Positions 26,296-35,363 of a stretch of 64,000 bases of DNA are shown here, one piece after another. A program made the position numbers and the translations under genes. The DNA comes from Peribacillus sp044761985 (lineage in GTDB: Bacteria; Bacillota; Bacilli; Bacillales; DSM-1321): NCBI RefSeq assembly GCF_044761985.1, contig NZ_JBIWDK010000003.1, forward strand, positions 310,001 to 374,000, written 5' to 3'. Within the stretch, counting starts at the first letter, position 1; each line of letters opens with the position of its first letter. A model generated the notes under the pieces. It worked only from the letters and a program-made list of their open reading frames with translations, did no database searches and had not been told where the DNA came from.

Positions 26296-26351
26296 TTTAC
26301 AAGGGAATAATAAGCAGTATAATTAAAATGTAAAGGTCAAAGTTGGTCAAA
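26296..26351 (+). promoter_or_regulatory. clpB promoter with CtsR operator
   Basis: TTTACA (26296-26301) and TATAAT (26318-26323) are 16 bp apart. Immediately downstream, at the expected transcription start, the direct repeat GGTCAAA-GTT-GGTCAAA (26335-26351) is an exact CtsR heptad pair. Binding there would block transcription until heat inactivates CtsR. Confidence 0.85.
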
Positions 26352-26395
26352 CATCATAAGCATTCTTTTGGAAACAATGAATGGGAGGTTTTAAG

Positions 26396-28984
26396 ATGGA
26401 TTTTAATACGATGACGGAAAGAACCCAACAGGCATTTATAAGTGGGCAGGAGCTGGCCAAGGATAGGGAAAACCCGGAACTTACCGAGCTTCATCTATTA
26501 AAAGCCCTGATGACACAGGATGAAAGCCTACTCATTAGAATTTTGTCGGAAACGAATCAATCGCTCAGTCCTTTCGATACGGAGCTGAATAAAGAAATAA
26601 ATAAGTTGCCTCAAGTGAGCGGAAGCACCTCTCAAGTTTATATGTCGAATTCCCTTCAGAATGTGCTATCGGCAGCTGAAAAGGAAATGAAGAGCTGGGA
26701 GGATGAGTATCTATCAGTTGAGCATATTTTGCTTGCTTTGTTAAAAGAAGATAAACCGAACATAAGAAAGCTATTTGCGGACTATGGGATCGACTATGGG
26801 AAAGCAAAGCAAATTATCCAAACGATAAGGGGGAATCAGAGAGTGACTAGTCAAAATCCGGAAAACACATATGAAGTTTTAAAAAAATATGGAAGAGATC
26901 TTGTTGCTGAAGTGAAGGCGGGGAATGTGGATCCTGTCATTGGCCGTGATACGGAGATCCGGAATGTCATCCGTATTTTGTCACGTAAGACAAAAAATAA
27001 CCCCGTATTGATTGGGGAACCTGGTGTCGGTAAAACGGCCATTGTCGAAGGTCTGGCCCAACGAATTGTCCGAAAAGATGTACCGGAAGGGCTTAAAGAT
27101 AAAACGGTGTTTTCGCTTGATATGAGTGCGTTGGTTGCCGGGGCTAAGTTTCGCGGTGAATTTGAGGAACGACTGAAAGCGGTTCTGAATGAAGTGAAAA
27201 AGAGCGATGGGAACATCCTATTATTCATCGATGAATTGCATACCATTGTCGGTGCTGGTAAAACGGAAGGGGCAATGGATGCCGGAAATATGCTGAAGCC
27301 AATGTTAGCGCGTGGTGAATTGCATTGCATTGGTGCAACCACACTTGACGAATATCGTAAGTATATTGAGAAGGATCCCGCTCTTGAACGGCGTTTCCAG
27401 CAAGTGCTCGTTCCAGAGCCAGACGTAGAAGATACCATTTCCATTTTGCGTGGTCTGAAAGAAAGGTTCGAGGTCCATCATGGGGTCAGAATACATGATC
27501 GATCCATTGTGGCAGCAGCTGTTCTATCAAATCGCTATATCACGGAACGCTTTTTACCGGATAAAGCAATAGACCTTGTGGATGAGGCTTGTGCAATGAT
27601 CCGGATGGAAATCGACTCGATGCCAGCGGAACTTGATGCGATTACGAGGAAAGTCATGACGTTGGAGATAGAGGAAGCTGCGCTTAAAAACGAAGAGGAT
27701 GCTCAAAGCAAAGCAAGATTGGAGGTACTCCAAAAAGAACTTTCGGAATTGCAGGATCAGGCTACCAGTATGAAAGCCAAATGGCAAATGGAGAAATCGT
27801 CCCTTCAAAAAGTCCAGGATCAGAGGGAAGAACTTGAAAAGTTAAAGCATGAGCTGGAACAGGCGGAAAATGACTATGACCTGAACCGTGCAGCTGAACT
27901 TCGACATGGGAAGATTCCACAGCTTCAAAAGGATTTGGAGGCCATGGAAGAAGAGGTGGAAAATGGGAAGCAGGAATCCCGTTTGCTCCGCCAAGAAGTG
28001 ACCGAGGAAGAAATTGCCTCAATCGTTGCTAGATGGACGGGTATTCCGGTAAGTAAGTTAGTGGAAAGCGAAAGGGATAAATTGCTTCGTCTTTCGGATA
28101 TTCTTCATGAACGGGTAATCGGTCAAGGGGAAGCGGTGGAACTTGTATCGGATGCTGTATTACGGGCTAGAGCCGGGATCAAGGATCCAAACAGACCAAT
28201 AGGTTCCTTTATTTTCCTTGGACCGACAGGGGTCGGTAAAACAGAATTGGTCAAAGCGTTGGCAGAGACGCTATTCGATAGTGATGAACATATGATACGG
28301 ATTGATATGTCTGAGTACATGGAGAAACATTCCGTTTCCCGTTTGGTCGGGGCTCCTCCCGGATATGTAGGGTTTGAGGAAGGCGGTCAGTTGACGGAAG
28401 CGATTAGGCGAAATCCGTACTCGGTCGTGTTACTTGATGAAATCGAAAAGGCTCACCCGGAAGTCTTCAATATTTTATTGCAAATGCTCGACGATGGCAG
28501 GATCACGGACTCTCAAGGTAGAACGATCAACTGTAAAAACACGGTGATCATTATGACTTCCAATATCGGTTCACATTTCTTGCTTCAGTCCAATCGAGAA
28601 GATGGAGCCATTGAAGAAGGAATAAAAGAGCAGGTCTTCACAGAGTTAAGAGGACATTTCCGTCCTGAATTTCTAAACCGTGTGGATGATATCGTTCTGT
28701 TCAAGCCACTCACAAAACAAGAGATTGTCGGCATTGTTGAAAAGATGATTCAACAGTTGCAAGTAAGGTTGACTGAACAAGATATCACGCTTGGTGTGAC
28801 GGATGCCGCTAAGGAATTTATTGCTGAACAAGGGTATGACCCAGTATACGGAGCAAGGCCATTGAAACGTTTTATCCAAAAGCATCTAGAAACGATGATT
28901 GCCCGTAAAATTATATCGGGGACGATTGGTGATCATGGAAGTATGACGATAGATTATGACCAAGAGGGATTGGTTTTGAGGTAA
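26396..28984 (+). CDS. clpB: ClpB disaggregase
   Basis: The product has 862 residues from the ATG at 26396 (GGGAGG 7 nt upstream). Order: N-terminal double Clp repeat, AAA+ domain 1 with Walker A GEPGVGKT, a long coiled-coil middle domain (about 400-530, typical of ClpB/Hsp104 and longer than in ClpC), AAA+ domain 2 with GPTGVGKT, and the C-terminal D2-small domain. No IGF-type ClpP loop is evident. It rescues aggregated proteins with DnaK. B. subtilis lacks clpB, but many other Bacillaceae have it. CtsR control is indicated by the upstream operator. Confidence 0.96.
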   Translation: MDFNTMTERTQQAFISGQELAKDRENPELTELHLLKALMTQDESLLIRILSETNQSLSPFDTELNKEINKLPQVSGSTSQVYMSNSLQNVLSAAEKEMKSWEDEYLSVEHILLALLKEDKPNIRKLFADYGIDYGKAKQIIQTIRGNQRVTSQNPENTYEVLKKYGRDLVAEVKAGNVDPVIGRDTEIRNVIRILSRKTKNNPVLIGEPGVGKTAIVEGLAQRIVRKDVPEGLKDKTVFSLDMSALVAGAKFRGEFEERLKAVLNEVKKSDGNILLFIDELHTIVGAGKTEGAMDAGNMLKPMLARGELHCIGATTLDEYRKYIEKDPALERRFQQVLVPEPDVEDTISILRGLKERFEVHHGVRIHDRSIVAAAVLSNRYITERFLPDKAIDLVDEACAMIRMEIDSMPAELDAITRKVMTLEIEEAALKNEEDAQSKARLEVLQKELSELQDQATSMKAKWQMEKSSLQKVQDQREELEKLKHELEQAENDYDLNRAAELRHGKIPQLQKDLEAMEEEVENGKQESRLLRQEVTEEEIASIVARWTGIPVSKLVESERDKLLRLSDILHERVIGQGEAVELVSDAVLRARAGIKDPNRPIGSFIFLGPTGVGKTELVKALAETLFDSDEHMIRIDMSEYMEKHSVSRLVGAPPGYVGFEEGGQLTEAIRRNPYSVVLLDEIEKAHPEVFNILLQMLDDGRITDSQGRTINCKNTVIIMTSNIGSHFLLQSNREDGAIEEGIKEQVFTELRGHFRPEFLNRVDDIVLFKPLTKQEIVGIVEKMIQQLQVRLTEQDITLGVTDAAKEFIAEQGYDPVYGARPLKRFIQKHLETMIARKIISGTIGDHGSMTIDYDQEGLVLR

Positions 28985-29027
28985 ATGTAAGTAGTTAGTT
29001 TAGAAAATAGCTGAAAACGGTATATGA

Positions 29028-29057
29028 AAGAGGACATCCTAAAAGGATGTCCTCTTT
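29028..29057. terminator. Bidirectional terminator between clpB and yjzD
   Basis: AAGAGGACATCCT / AGGATGTCCTCTT forms a 13-bp perfect stem with a 3-nt loop, T-rich on both strands, between convergent genes. Confidence 0.85.
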
Positions 29058-29063
29058 TGCTTC

Positions 29064-29255
29064 TTAATGTTGATGTGAGTCTTTTGATGGCCCTTCAGGC
29101 ATAACAGCAGGGATGATACAAACTAGAACAGCCGTAATAAGTCCTAAAATTGTTCCCTGTGTAGCATCGTATGAAACTCCGATCATGGAAGAAACAACAT
29201 ATACAAGCATATGCACTAATACGAATGTCCAAAGAATTGTCCAAGCATAACGCAT
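29064..29255 (-). CDS. yjzD: YjzD-like small membrane protein (DUF2929)
   Basis: The 63-residue protein has two hydrophobic helices (about 5-25 and 33-53) and a His-ending hydrophilic tail. GAGGTG precedes the ATG. It matches the DUF2929 family and the yjzD position after yjzC in B. subtilis, separated here by the IS remnant and clpB. Function unknown. Confidence 0.8.
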   Translation of the reverse strand: MRYAWTILWTFVLVHMLVYVVSSMIGVSYDATQGTILGLITAVLVCIIPAVMPEGPSKDSHQH

Positions 29256-29530
29256 CGAATTTCACCTCATTCCACTACAGTCTTTTTTATCTTACCATAA
29301 TTAATATACAGTTAAAACGGCTTTTTCATAATAACTGATAAATAATTCATCGTTGCCCTTTCATGTCTTTTGAACGACGGGCGATATCAGTCACGAATCC
29401 AGCAGGCATGATTCCTGAAAATTAATGGAGAAAAGTAATTTAAGACTCAAAGATAGGCGTCCCCCCTTACCCTTTTGATATCTCGACATAAATTAACTAA
29501 TAGTAATATTCCTAAAAGGAGTTAGTTTAG

Positions 29531-30253
29531 ATGGAACAGAGAACTTTTCAAATCGAAGACCAATGGAATATCGTCTATTATCCAGAACAACCCAGTGGAT
29601 TTTCCGTCATGGTAATTGGGGACCGAAGTTCTTTTGTAGATAAGGACAGTAGCTTTTGGCTTCAGCATCCGGGTAGGTTACGTATATTAGAATATTTGAA
29701 ACAAACCGGTTACACCCTTTTTTCCTCGAATTTTTACGGGGCGAACTGGGGGAGCCCCAAAGCTCTTGATCTTTCGTTGAAGTTATATATCCTCTTTATG
29801 AAAAATGAAATAGTCAATCGGAAAATCCATGTTCTTGCAGAGGGGACAGGAGCCCTGCTGGCATTGAGACTAATGAAAGAGATGGGAAGCCAAATCCGTT
29901 CGGTTGTCCTCATTGACCCGATTTTATCTTTGAAGGTTCAAATGGAAAAAGAAAAGGATAATAAGTTCTTTTATAAAAAGTGGCTATCGGAAATAGCCGC
30001 AGCATATGAGGTAGATCCAGCTGATATGGAGAAAGAAATTTTGGATTCCAATGTGCAGGCATTCACGGAGCATATACCGGTGAAGGTGATTCTTGTTTTC
30101 GGCAGTTTTCGAAAAGAACAAGCCTCATTTTATCGGAGGATTCAGAGAACCAGGAAAGACCATTTGCAGTTAACCTATTTGCTAGCAGAAAAACGATATA
30201 AAATCCCTTATCAAATCCAGAAGTTTTTTCATGAAAATGAAGAGTCTTTATGA
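29531..30253 (+). CDS. yjaU: YjaU-like alpha/beta-hydrolase-fold protein
   Basis: The product has 240 residues. AAAAGGAG lies upstream of the ATG. Strand-rich and helix segments (FSVMVIGD, VVLIDP, KVILVFGS) suggest an alpha/beta-hydrolase fold, but the nucleophile elbow reads AEGTGAL with Thr in place of the usual Ser, and no clear catalytic His is seen near the end. Position matches yjaU of B. subtilis. It may not be a conventional esterase. Confidence 0.7.
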   Translation: MEQRTFQIEDQWNIVYYPEQPSGFSVMVIGDRSSFVDKDSSFWLQHPGRLRILEYLKQTGYTLFSSNFYGANWGSPKALDLSLKLYILFMKNEIVNRKIHVLAEGTGALLALRLMKEMGSQIRSVVLIDPILSLKVQMEKEKDNKFFYKKWLSEIAAAYEVDPADMEKEILDSNVQAFTEHIPVKVILVFGSFRKEQASFYRRIQRTRKDHLQLTYLLAEKRYKIPYQIQKFFHENEESL

Positions 30254-30352
30254 GAATGGATATATTTTCGCGGTACTTTGCATACGATACAGCATCCGAA
30301 AAAACTTGCGGTGACGGATAAGCGAGCCATTGCATAAGGGGAGGCTGTATTT

Positions 30353-31195
30353 ATGGGGACATATATTGTTGTTGGGGCTTATCAATTTGTAGGTTTTCAT
30401 GTGACACAATATTTGTTGGGGCAGGGGGAAGAGGTAATCGGAATTGATTGGGAGGATACAAAGACCAATCAATATATTATAGAAGAAAAGGAGCTAGAAA
30501 TAGGGCGTAACGCCAACTTTACTTATCTGCCAATTAATAAACTTCGGTTATTGGATGTTTCCGAGCCATTCACCATTCTATTATCTTTTTATGATAGTAG
30601 AAGAGGTAAAACGGCTTTAAAGGCTCTTCATATAAATGATATTGTTTCTTTTCTTGAAAAATGCAAGAAAAACGGTCATGGCAATAGCCTGAAAATTGTG
30701 GTGCTCCTTCCAATCGATGCTGATACGGAAGGATTTCAGACTGTATTAAACGCTTGTGAAGGCTTCGATTCAGTCAAAACAGTATATTTACCGACGATAT
30801 ATGGTCCTTGGCAACCAGCAACCATGGGATTTGAAGCGGGTATCAGCCAACTAGAGCAATCAACTATCCAAGCTACACTCGCTTCAGAATACAGGGAGGA
30901 TGCGCTTTTTATAGCCGATTTCATCGAGGGTCTTGAACAGCTCCTTTCTTCCACTGATAGAAGCCTTCACCTCAAAAGCAGCATTGACGACCACTGGAAT
31001 ACATGTGCCAAGCTCATTTTTAAACAAGAGGTGATCGACTCACTTCCCCCACAATCTCCAATCAAGGCAACGAAAGGAACCGTATATGAAGTGCCTAATA
31101 AAACGAGTCCAGAGGAAGGCATCTCCTTGCAAATCGAGCAGAATAAACGGTTAAACCTCCTTACAAAGTGGAGGATGCGCGATAAGAAGGACTAA
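30353..31195 (+). CDS. yjaV: YjaV-like NAD(P)-fold (epimerase-related) protein
   Basis: The product has 280 residues. AGGGGAGG precedes the ATG. The start (YIVVGAYQFVGFHVTQYLL) is a Rossmann-type beta-alpha-beta unit lacking the full GxxGxxG, and LPTIYGPWQP resembles extended SDR epimerases. No catalytic YxxxK is evident, so it may be non-catalytic. Position matches yjaV in B. subtilis. Confidence 0.7.
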   Translation: MGTYIVVGAYQFVGFHVTQYLLGQGEEVIGIDWEDTKTNQYIIEEKELEIGRNANFTYLPINKLRLLDVSEPFTILLSFYDSRRGKTALKALHINDIVSFLEKCKKNGHGNSLKIVVLLPIDADTEGFQTVLNACEGFDSVKTVYLPTIYGPWQPATMGFEAGISQLEQSTIQATLASEYREDALFIADFIEGLEQLLSSTDRSLHLKSSIDDHWNTCAKLIFKQEVIDSLPPQSPIKATKGTVYEVPNKTSPEEGISLQIEQNKRLNLLTKWRMRDKKD

Positions 31196-31209
31196 ACATT
31201 ATCCAGGAG

Positions 31210-31461
31210 TGCCCAATGTGTGGAATTAATCAAGAAAGTCATAAAGTGAAGGGGGAACTCATACCTTAGTACCTGGGAATTGTTCTGTACTTTCAAGATG
31301 GCATATAGCATGAAATATTCATTCAGGCAAGTTTCGGCTTTACGAATGGACTTTGGGGAATTATGATAAGAATGAACCTGATTTTTGGTTTATGGGATAC
31401 CCATTTGTAGAATCATGTTCCAAGTGTCATCAAAGGATACTAATGGAGCATTCAAAATGAC
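31210..31461 (+). pseudogene. Possible decayed small zinc-ribbon gene between yjaV and comZ
   Basis: Conceptual frames contain CPMCGINQESHKVKGELIP at 31210-31266, followed by stops, then in another frame IHSGKFRLYEW and DFWFMGYPFVESCSKCHQR ending at 31461. Paired CxxC motifs at both ends suggest a short zinc-ribbon protein interrupted by stops and a frameshift. In B. subtilis this slot holds med, which is absent here; the remnant does not look like Med. Low certainty. Confidence 0.3.
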
Positions 31462-31485
31462 CAAGTATGGTAAGGAGGCAAAAAA

Positions 31486-31668
31486 ATGAGTTCAGATAAA
31501 ACCCTTGAATTTATGGGGATTGCTATGAAGTACTTCCCGGAAGCAAAAGCAAAGTTAGAGGCAAGCGGGATTCCATTTTCAATGGACATGGCAGAGCCAT
31601 TCATGGATTTATTTAAGAAAGTGATGCAAGAAGCTTATGACCTTGGCAAACAAGATGCCCAACGTTAA
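31486..31668 (+). CDS. comZ: ComZ (comG operon regulator)
   Basis: The 60-residue protein matches ComZ, a small helical leucine-zipper-like protein that lowers comG expression in B. subtilis. TAAGGAGGC lies 8 nt before the ATG. The usual partner med is not found upstream. A terminator follows. Confidence 0.88.
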   Translation: MSSDKTLEFMGIAMKYFPEAKAKLEASGIPFSMDMAEPFMDLFKKVMQEAYDLGKQDAQR

Positions 31669-31672
31669 GTAA

Positions 31673-31711
31673 GAGAAGGCTGTCCGGATAATCGGGCAGC
31701 CTTCTGTTTAT
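31673..31711. terminator. Terminator between comZ and the yjzB-like gene
   Basis: AGAAGGCTGTCC pairs with GGGCAGCCTTCT (one mismatch at the top), followed by TGTTTATTCTT; it sits between convergent genes. Confidence 0.75.
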
Positions 31712-31941
31712 TCTTCTTTTTTCAGCATCTTTGAAATGATGGGGTTCACTTTCTGGATGGTAGGCTTAAATTGATCGTACAAACCCACTAATGTCTCTAC
31801 GCTTGCCATCAATTGCATATAATCAATCTGGGTCTCTTCTTTCTCCGGTTCTTCTTCGGGCTCGTTGTTACGCGTGCCAAACATCATTTTGGAAAAGGGA
31901 TCGTCCTGGTTCCTTCGATTGTTGCGATTAAAAATATCCAT
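31708..31941 (-). CDS. Small acidic protein (YjzB-like position)
   Basis: The 77-residue protein starts MDIFNRNNRRNQDDPF, has an acidic EPEEEPEKEE stretch, and ends in a helix (METLVGLYDQFKPTIQKV-like, then ISKML). GGAGG precedes the ATG. It occupies the yjzB position between comZ and fabH, on the opposite strand. I infer the relation from position only; function unknown. Confidence 0.6.
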   Translation of the reverse strand: MDIFNRNNRRNQDDPFSKMMFGTRNNEPEEEPEKEETQIDYMQLMASVETLVGLYDQFKPTIQKVNPIISKMLKKEE

Positions 31942-32048
31942 TGTGATTCCTCCCTTCTTTTACTATAATGTATGCACGCTTGCGTCCTTGGATTAGGCCC
32001 TTGTCCGACTTAAGATGCAGATTAATTAGACTTTCAAACTGATAGCTC

Positions 32049-32093
32049 TTGCAAGAAAGCGTATTTTTCTATAAAATTAGTACCAGGTAATAA
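32049..32093 (+). promoter_or_regulatory. fabH promoter with FapR operator
   Basis: TTGCAA (32049-32054) and TAAAAT (32072-32077) are 17 bp apart. The 17-bp palindrome TTAGTACCAGGTAATAA at 32077-32093 matches the FapR operator with one or two mismatches and lies over the start of transcription. FapR represses fatty acid synthesis until malonyl-CoA rises. Confidence 0.8.
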
Positions 32094-32137
32094 TAGATGA
32101 TAATAATAACTCATTAAAATATAAGGGGTTGGCTGAA

Positions 32138-33073
32138 ATGAATGCTGGTATATTAGGGCTTGGTCGTTACTTACCCGAGAAAATCGTCACAAATGCGGAC
32201 TTAGAGAAAGTCATGGATACGTCGGACGAGTGGATTCGTACTCGGACAGGTATCGAACAAAGAAGAATAGCCAATGATGAAACAGAAACTTCCGATATGG
32301 CTTATGGCGCAGCAAAAGCTGCTTTAGATAATGCAGGCATTTCAGCTGAGGATATAGATTTAATCCTTGTCGCAACTGTTACACCCGATCGGCCTTTTCC
32401 TTCCATCGCTTGTATGATCCAGGAAATGTTGGGTGCGAAGAAAGCAGCTGCAATGGATGTTAGTGCAGCATGTGCTGGCTTCATGTATGCTATGATTACG
32501 GCGCAGCAATTTATTAAGACAGGTGCTTACAAGCATGTATTGATTGTTGGGGTTGAGAAACTATCCAAGATCACTAACTGGGATGATCGCAATACCGCTG
32601 TCCTTTTTGGGGATGGAGCTGGGGCTGCTGTCGTGGGACCTGTATCAGAAGGCAGGGGAATTCTTTCTTTTGAATTAGGTGCAGATGGATCTGGTGCTAA
32701 GCATCTATTCCAAGATGGGGAATTCATCACGATGAATGGACGAGAAGTATTTAAATTTGCTGTCCGTCAAATGGGAGAATCCAGCCTGAATGTATTGGAT
32801 AAAGCAGGATTGACCAAAGAGGATGTGGATTTACTAATCCCACATCAAGCCAATATTCGAATTATGGAGGCTTCAAGAGAACGTTTGGGCCTACCCGTTG
32901 AAAAAATGACAAAGACCGTTCATAAATATGGGAATACTTCATCAGCTTCCATACCAATTGCTCTTGTGGAAGAAATGGAAGCAGGTAGAATCAAAGAAGA
33001 TGACTTGCTCGTCATGGTTGGTTTTGGTGGAGGACTCACGTGGGGAGCTATTGCCCTTAGATGGGGAAAATGA
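32138..33073 (+). CDS. fabH: Beta-ketoacyl-ACP synthase III
   Basis: The product has 311 residues. The ATG at 32138 lies 9 nt after AAGGGG; the TTG at 32129 abuts the ribosome binding site and is rejected. Catalytic Cys in SAACAGFM (about residue 112), His in PHQANIR, Asn in GNTSS. It starts fatty acid synthesis by condensing acyl-CoA with malonyl-ACP, and in Bacillus its preference for branched primers sets iso/anteiso lipids. It forms an operon with fabF, 40 nt downstream. Confidence 0.96.
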   Translation: MNAGILGLGRYLPEKIVTNADLEKVMDTSDEWIRTRTGIEQRRIANDETETSDMAYGAAKAALDNAGISAEDIDLILVATVTPDRPFPSIACMIQEMLGAKKAAAMDVSAACAGFMYAMITAQQFIKTGAYKHVLIVGVEKLSKITNWDDRNTAVLFGDGAGAAVVGPVSEGRGILSFELGADGSGAKHLFQDGEFITMNGREVFKFAVRQMGESSLNVLDKAGLTKEDVDLLIPHQANIRIMEASRERLGLPVEKMTKTVHKYGNTSSASIPIALVEEMEAGRIKEDDLLVMVGFGGGLTWGAIALRWGK

Positions 33074-33113
33074 AAATAAAAGAAATATTTGAGTAAAGGA
33101 AGGAGCCATTGTA

Positions 33114-34352
33114 ATGACGAATCGTCGTGTTGTTGTAACAGGGATTGGAGCTATTTCTCCAGTTGGAAATGATGCAGAAACTGGATGGAAGAATATAATT
33201 GAGGGGAAATCAGGGATTGGGCCATTAACTCGTCTTAATGCTGATGATTTTCCTGCTAAAGTGGCTGCAGAAATAAAGGACTTTGATATCGAAACATATA
33301 TTAATCGTAAAGAAGCACGCAAAATGGATCGTTTTACGCATTATGCGATTGCCGCTTCAGTCATGGCTTTAAATGACAGTAAATTAGAAATAACGGACGA
33401 AAATGCAACGCGGGTAGGGGTCTGGATCGGTTCTGGAATCGGTGGGCTTGAGACACTTGAAACCCAGCACGAAAATTTCTTGAACAGGGGCTATAAGCGG
33501 GTTAGTCCATTTTTCGTACCCATGATGATACCAGATATGGCAGCGGGCCAGGTATCCATTTTACTGGGCGCTAAAGGGATCAACTCTTGCACCGTGACGG
33601 CTTGTGCAACGGGAACGAATTCCATCGGTGATGCATTTAAGGCCATTCAGCGTGGAGATGCCGATGCCATGATTACTGGTGGTGCAGAAGCGCCGATTAC
33701 AAAAATGGCAGTTGCAGGATTCTGTGCGAACACAGCTCTATCCACCAATCCAGATCCTAATACGGCGAGCCGCCCATTTGATGCTAACCGTGATGGATTT
33801 GTCATCGGGGAAGGAGCAGGTGTGATCATTCTTGAGGAGTTAGAACATGCGTTAAACCGCGGAGCGTATATTTATGCTGAAATAGCTGGATACGGAACGA
33901 CCGGAGATGCTTTTCATATTACGGCTCCAGCGCCTGGTGGAGAAGGTGGGGCAAGGGCAATGAAAATTGCGATTGAAGATGCAGGGTTAACACCGGAAGA
34001 CATCCAATATGTTAATGCCCATGGTACAAGCACACCTTACAATGATAAATATGAAACGATGGCGGTCAAAGAAGTATTTGGGGAGCATGCTTCTAAACTA
34101 GCATTAAGCTCTACCAAATCAATGACAGGCCATATGCTGGGTGCAGCAGGTGGTATAGAGGCCATCTTTACGATTCAAGCAATCAGGGATAGCATCTTGC
34201 CCCCTACCATCAATATAGAAACACCGGATCCTGAGTGTGACTTGGACTATGTGCCAAATCAAGCAAGGGAATGTGAAATTAAGGCAGCTATCAGTAATTC
34301 ATTAGGATTTGGCGGTCATAACGCCACTATCCTATTCAAGAAATATCAATAA
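33114..34352 (+). CDS. fabF: Beta-ketoacyl-ACP synthase II
   Basis: The product has 412 residues. AAGGAGCC precedes the ATG. The catalytic triad is visible as Cys in TACATGTNS (about residue 163), His in HGTSTPYND and His in TGHMLGAAG. It performs chain elongation in type II fatty acid synthesis and is the target of cerulenin-type inhibitors in the family. It should share FapR control with fabH. Confidence 0.97.
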   Translation: MTNRRVVVTGIGAISPVGNDAETGWKNIIEGKSGIGPLTRLNADDFPAKVAAEIKDFDIETYINRKEARKMDRFTHYAIAASVMALNDSKLEITDENATRVGVWIGSGIGGLETLETQHENFLNRGYKRVSPFFVPMMIPDMAAGQVSILLGAKGINSCTVTACATGTNSIGDAFKAIQRGDADAMITGGAEAPITKMAVAGFCANTALSTNPDPNTASRPFDANRDGFVIGEGAGVIILEELEHALNRGAYIYAEIAGYGTTGDAFHITAPAPGGEGGARAMKIAIEDAGLTPEDIQYVNAHGTSTPYNDKYETMAVKEVFGEHASKLALSSTKSMTGHMLGAAGGIEAIFTIQAIRDSILPPTINIETPDPECDLDYVPNQARECEIKAAISNSLGFGGHNATILFKKYQ

Positions 34353-34370
34353 TCAAGAGTAATGAAGAGG

Positions 34371-34401
34371 AAGAGCAAATCTTGGGATTTGCTCTTTTTA
34401 T
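34371..34401 (+). terminator. Terminator after fabF
   Basis: AGAGCAAATC / GATTTGCTCT with a 4-nt loop is followed by TTTTTATG. Confidence 0.85.
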
Positions 34402-34487
34402 GTTGGGAATAAGTAATGGGAATGATGTATCACTAAGCATTTTTGGAACATACAATAAAAGAGGATGAAGTAGTGGGGGCGAAACGG

Positions 34488-35255
34488 ATGGGAGTTATTT
34501 CAACTAATGAGTGGATGGAAAAGGATTTTGACCATCCGGTTAAGATGATGGAGAAGTTGAAAGGGGAATTCTATGAACAGGTTAAAGAAGACATGATCTA
34601 CCGCCATTTACAAAACCATGGAATGTACCTGCCCAATCCAAAAACGAAAAAAACCTTTGATGAACTGAAACAAAAAAATGTATGGGTCAAAACACAAAGT
34701 TTATTTACAACTTATAAGAAATTATGGGGGGGACCCGATATCCCCATTTATATCTTTCCTCTCGTAGTCTCTGGAAGGAAGCAACCGAATGAGAGTAAAT
34801 CAGGATTGGCCTTTAAAGATAAATTATTTCTTTTTTACGATATCGATATAACCGAAAAAGAGATGGAAGCAGTGCTGATTCACGAATACCATCACGTCTG
34901 CCGTTTGCACCATTTAAAAAAGGCGGAAGAAAACTATACCCTACTCGATACAATGATCATGGAAGGACTCGCCGAGAGGACAGTCGGTAAGTATTTAGGA
35001 ACGAAATACCTGGCAAAATGGACACAATTATATTCAGAAGAAAAGCTCCAGCATTTTTGGGACAGCTATCTAGTAGAAAACCTGAACAAGAAACGCACGG
35101 ATCCGCTACATGATGCCCTTCTTCTGGGAAAAAAAGGGTATCCGGAGATGTTGGGGTATTGCAGTGGTTTTCATTTAGTGAAACAATTCAAAAATTTCTC
35201 CGTCAAAAAATCCTTTGCTATCCAATCTGAAGAATTCATAACAGAAAAGAGTTAA
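34488..35255 (+). CDS. yjaZ: DUF2268-type putative zinc protease
   Basis: I chose the ATG at 34488 (GTGGGGG 8 nt upstream), which gives the family start MGVISTNEW; an in-frame TTG at 34443 is less likely. The product has 256 residues. The zincin motif HEYHH (VLIHEYHHVCRLHH) is followed by a Glu in MEGLAE that could be the third metal ligand. No signal peptide. Same position as yjaZ in B. subtilis. Substrate unknown. Confidence 0.8.
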   Translation: MGVISTNEWMEKDFDHPVKMMEKLKGEFYEQVKEDMIYRHLQNHGMYLPNPKTKKTFDELKQKNVWVKTQSLFTTYKKLWGGPDIPIYIFPLVVSGRKQPNESKSGLAFKDKLFLFYDIDITEKEMEAVLIHEYHHVCRLHHLKKAEENYTLLDTMIMEGLAERTVGKYLGTKYLAKWTQLYSEEKLQHFWDSYLVENLNKKRTDPLHDALLLGKKGYPEMLGYCSGFHLVKQFKNFSVKKSFAIQSEEFITEKS

Positions 35256-35363
35256 TTTATACGTGTTTTATTTCAAAATCTGTTTTCTGAAATAGGAATA
35301 AATTGTATGGTTCCTGCCTATACTGATTGACAAACAGAAATTTGTTTAAGTGAGGGATGGATA

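Noticed and set aside
26852..27444. 197-codon minus-strand frame inside clpB
   Set aside because: It is the antisense shadow of the ClpB AAA+ domain; the plus-strand protein is full length and conserved.
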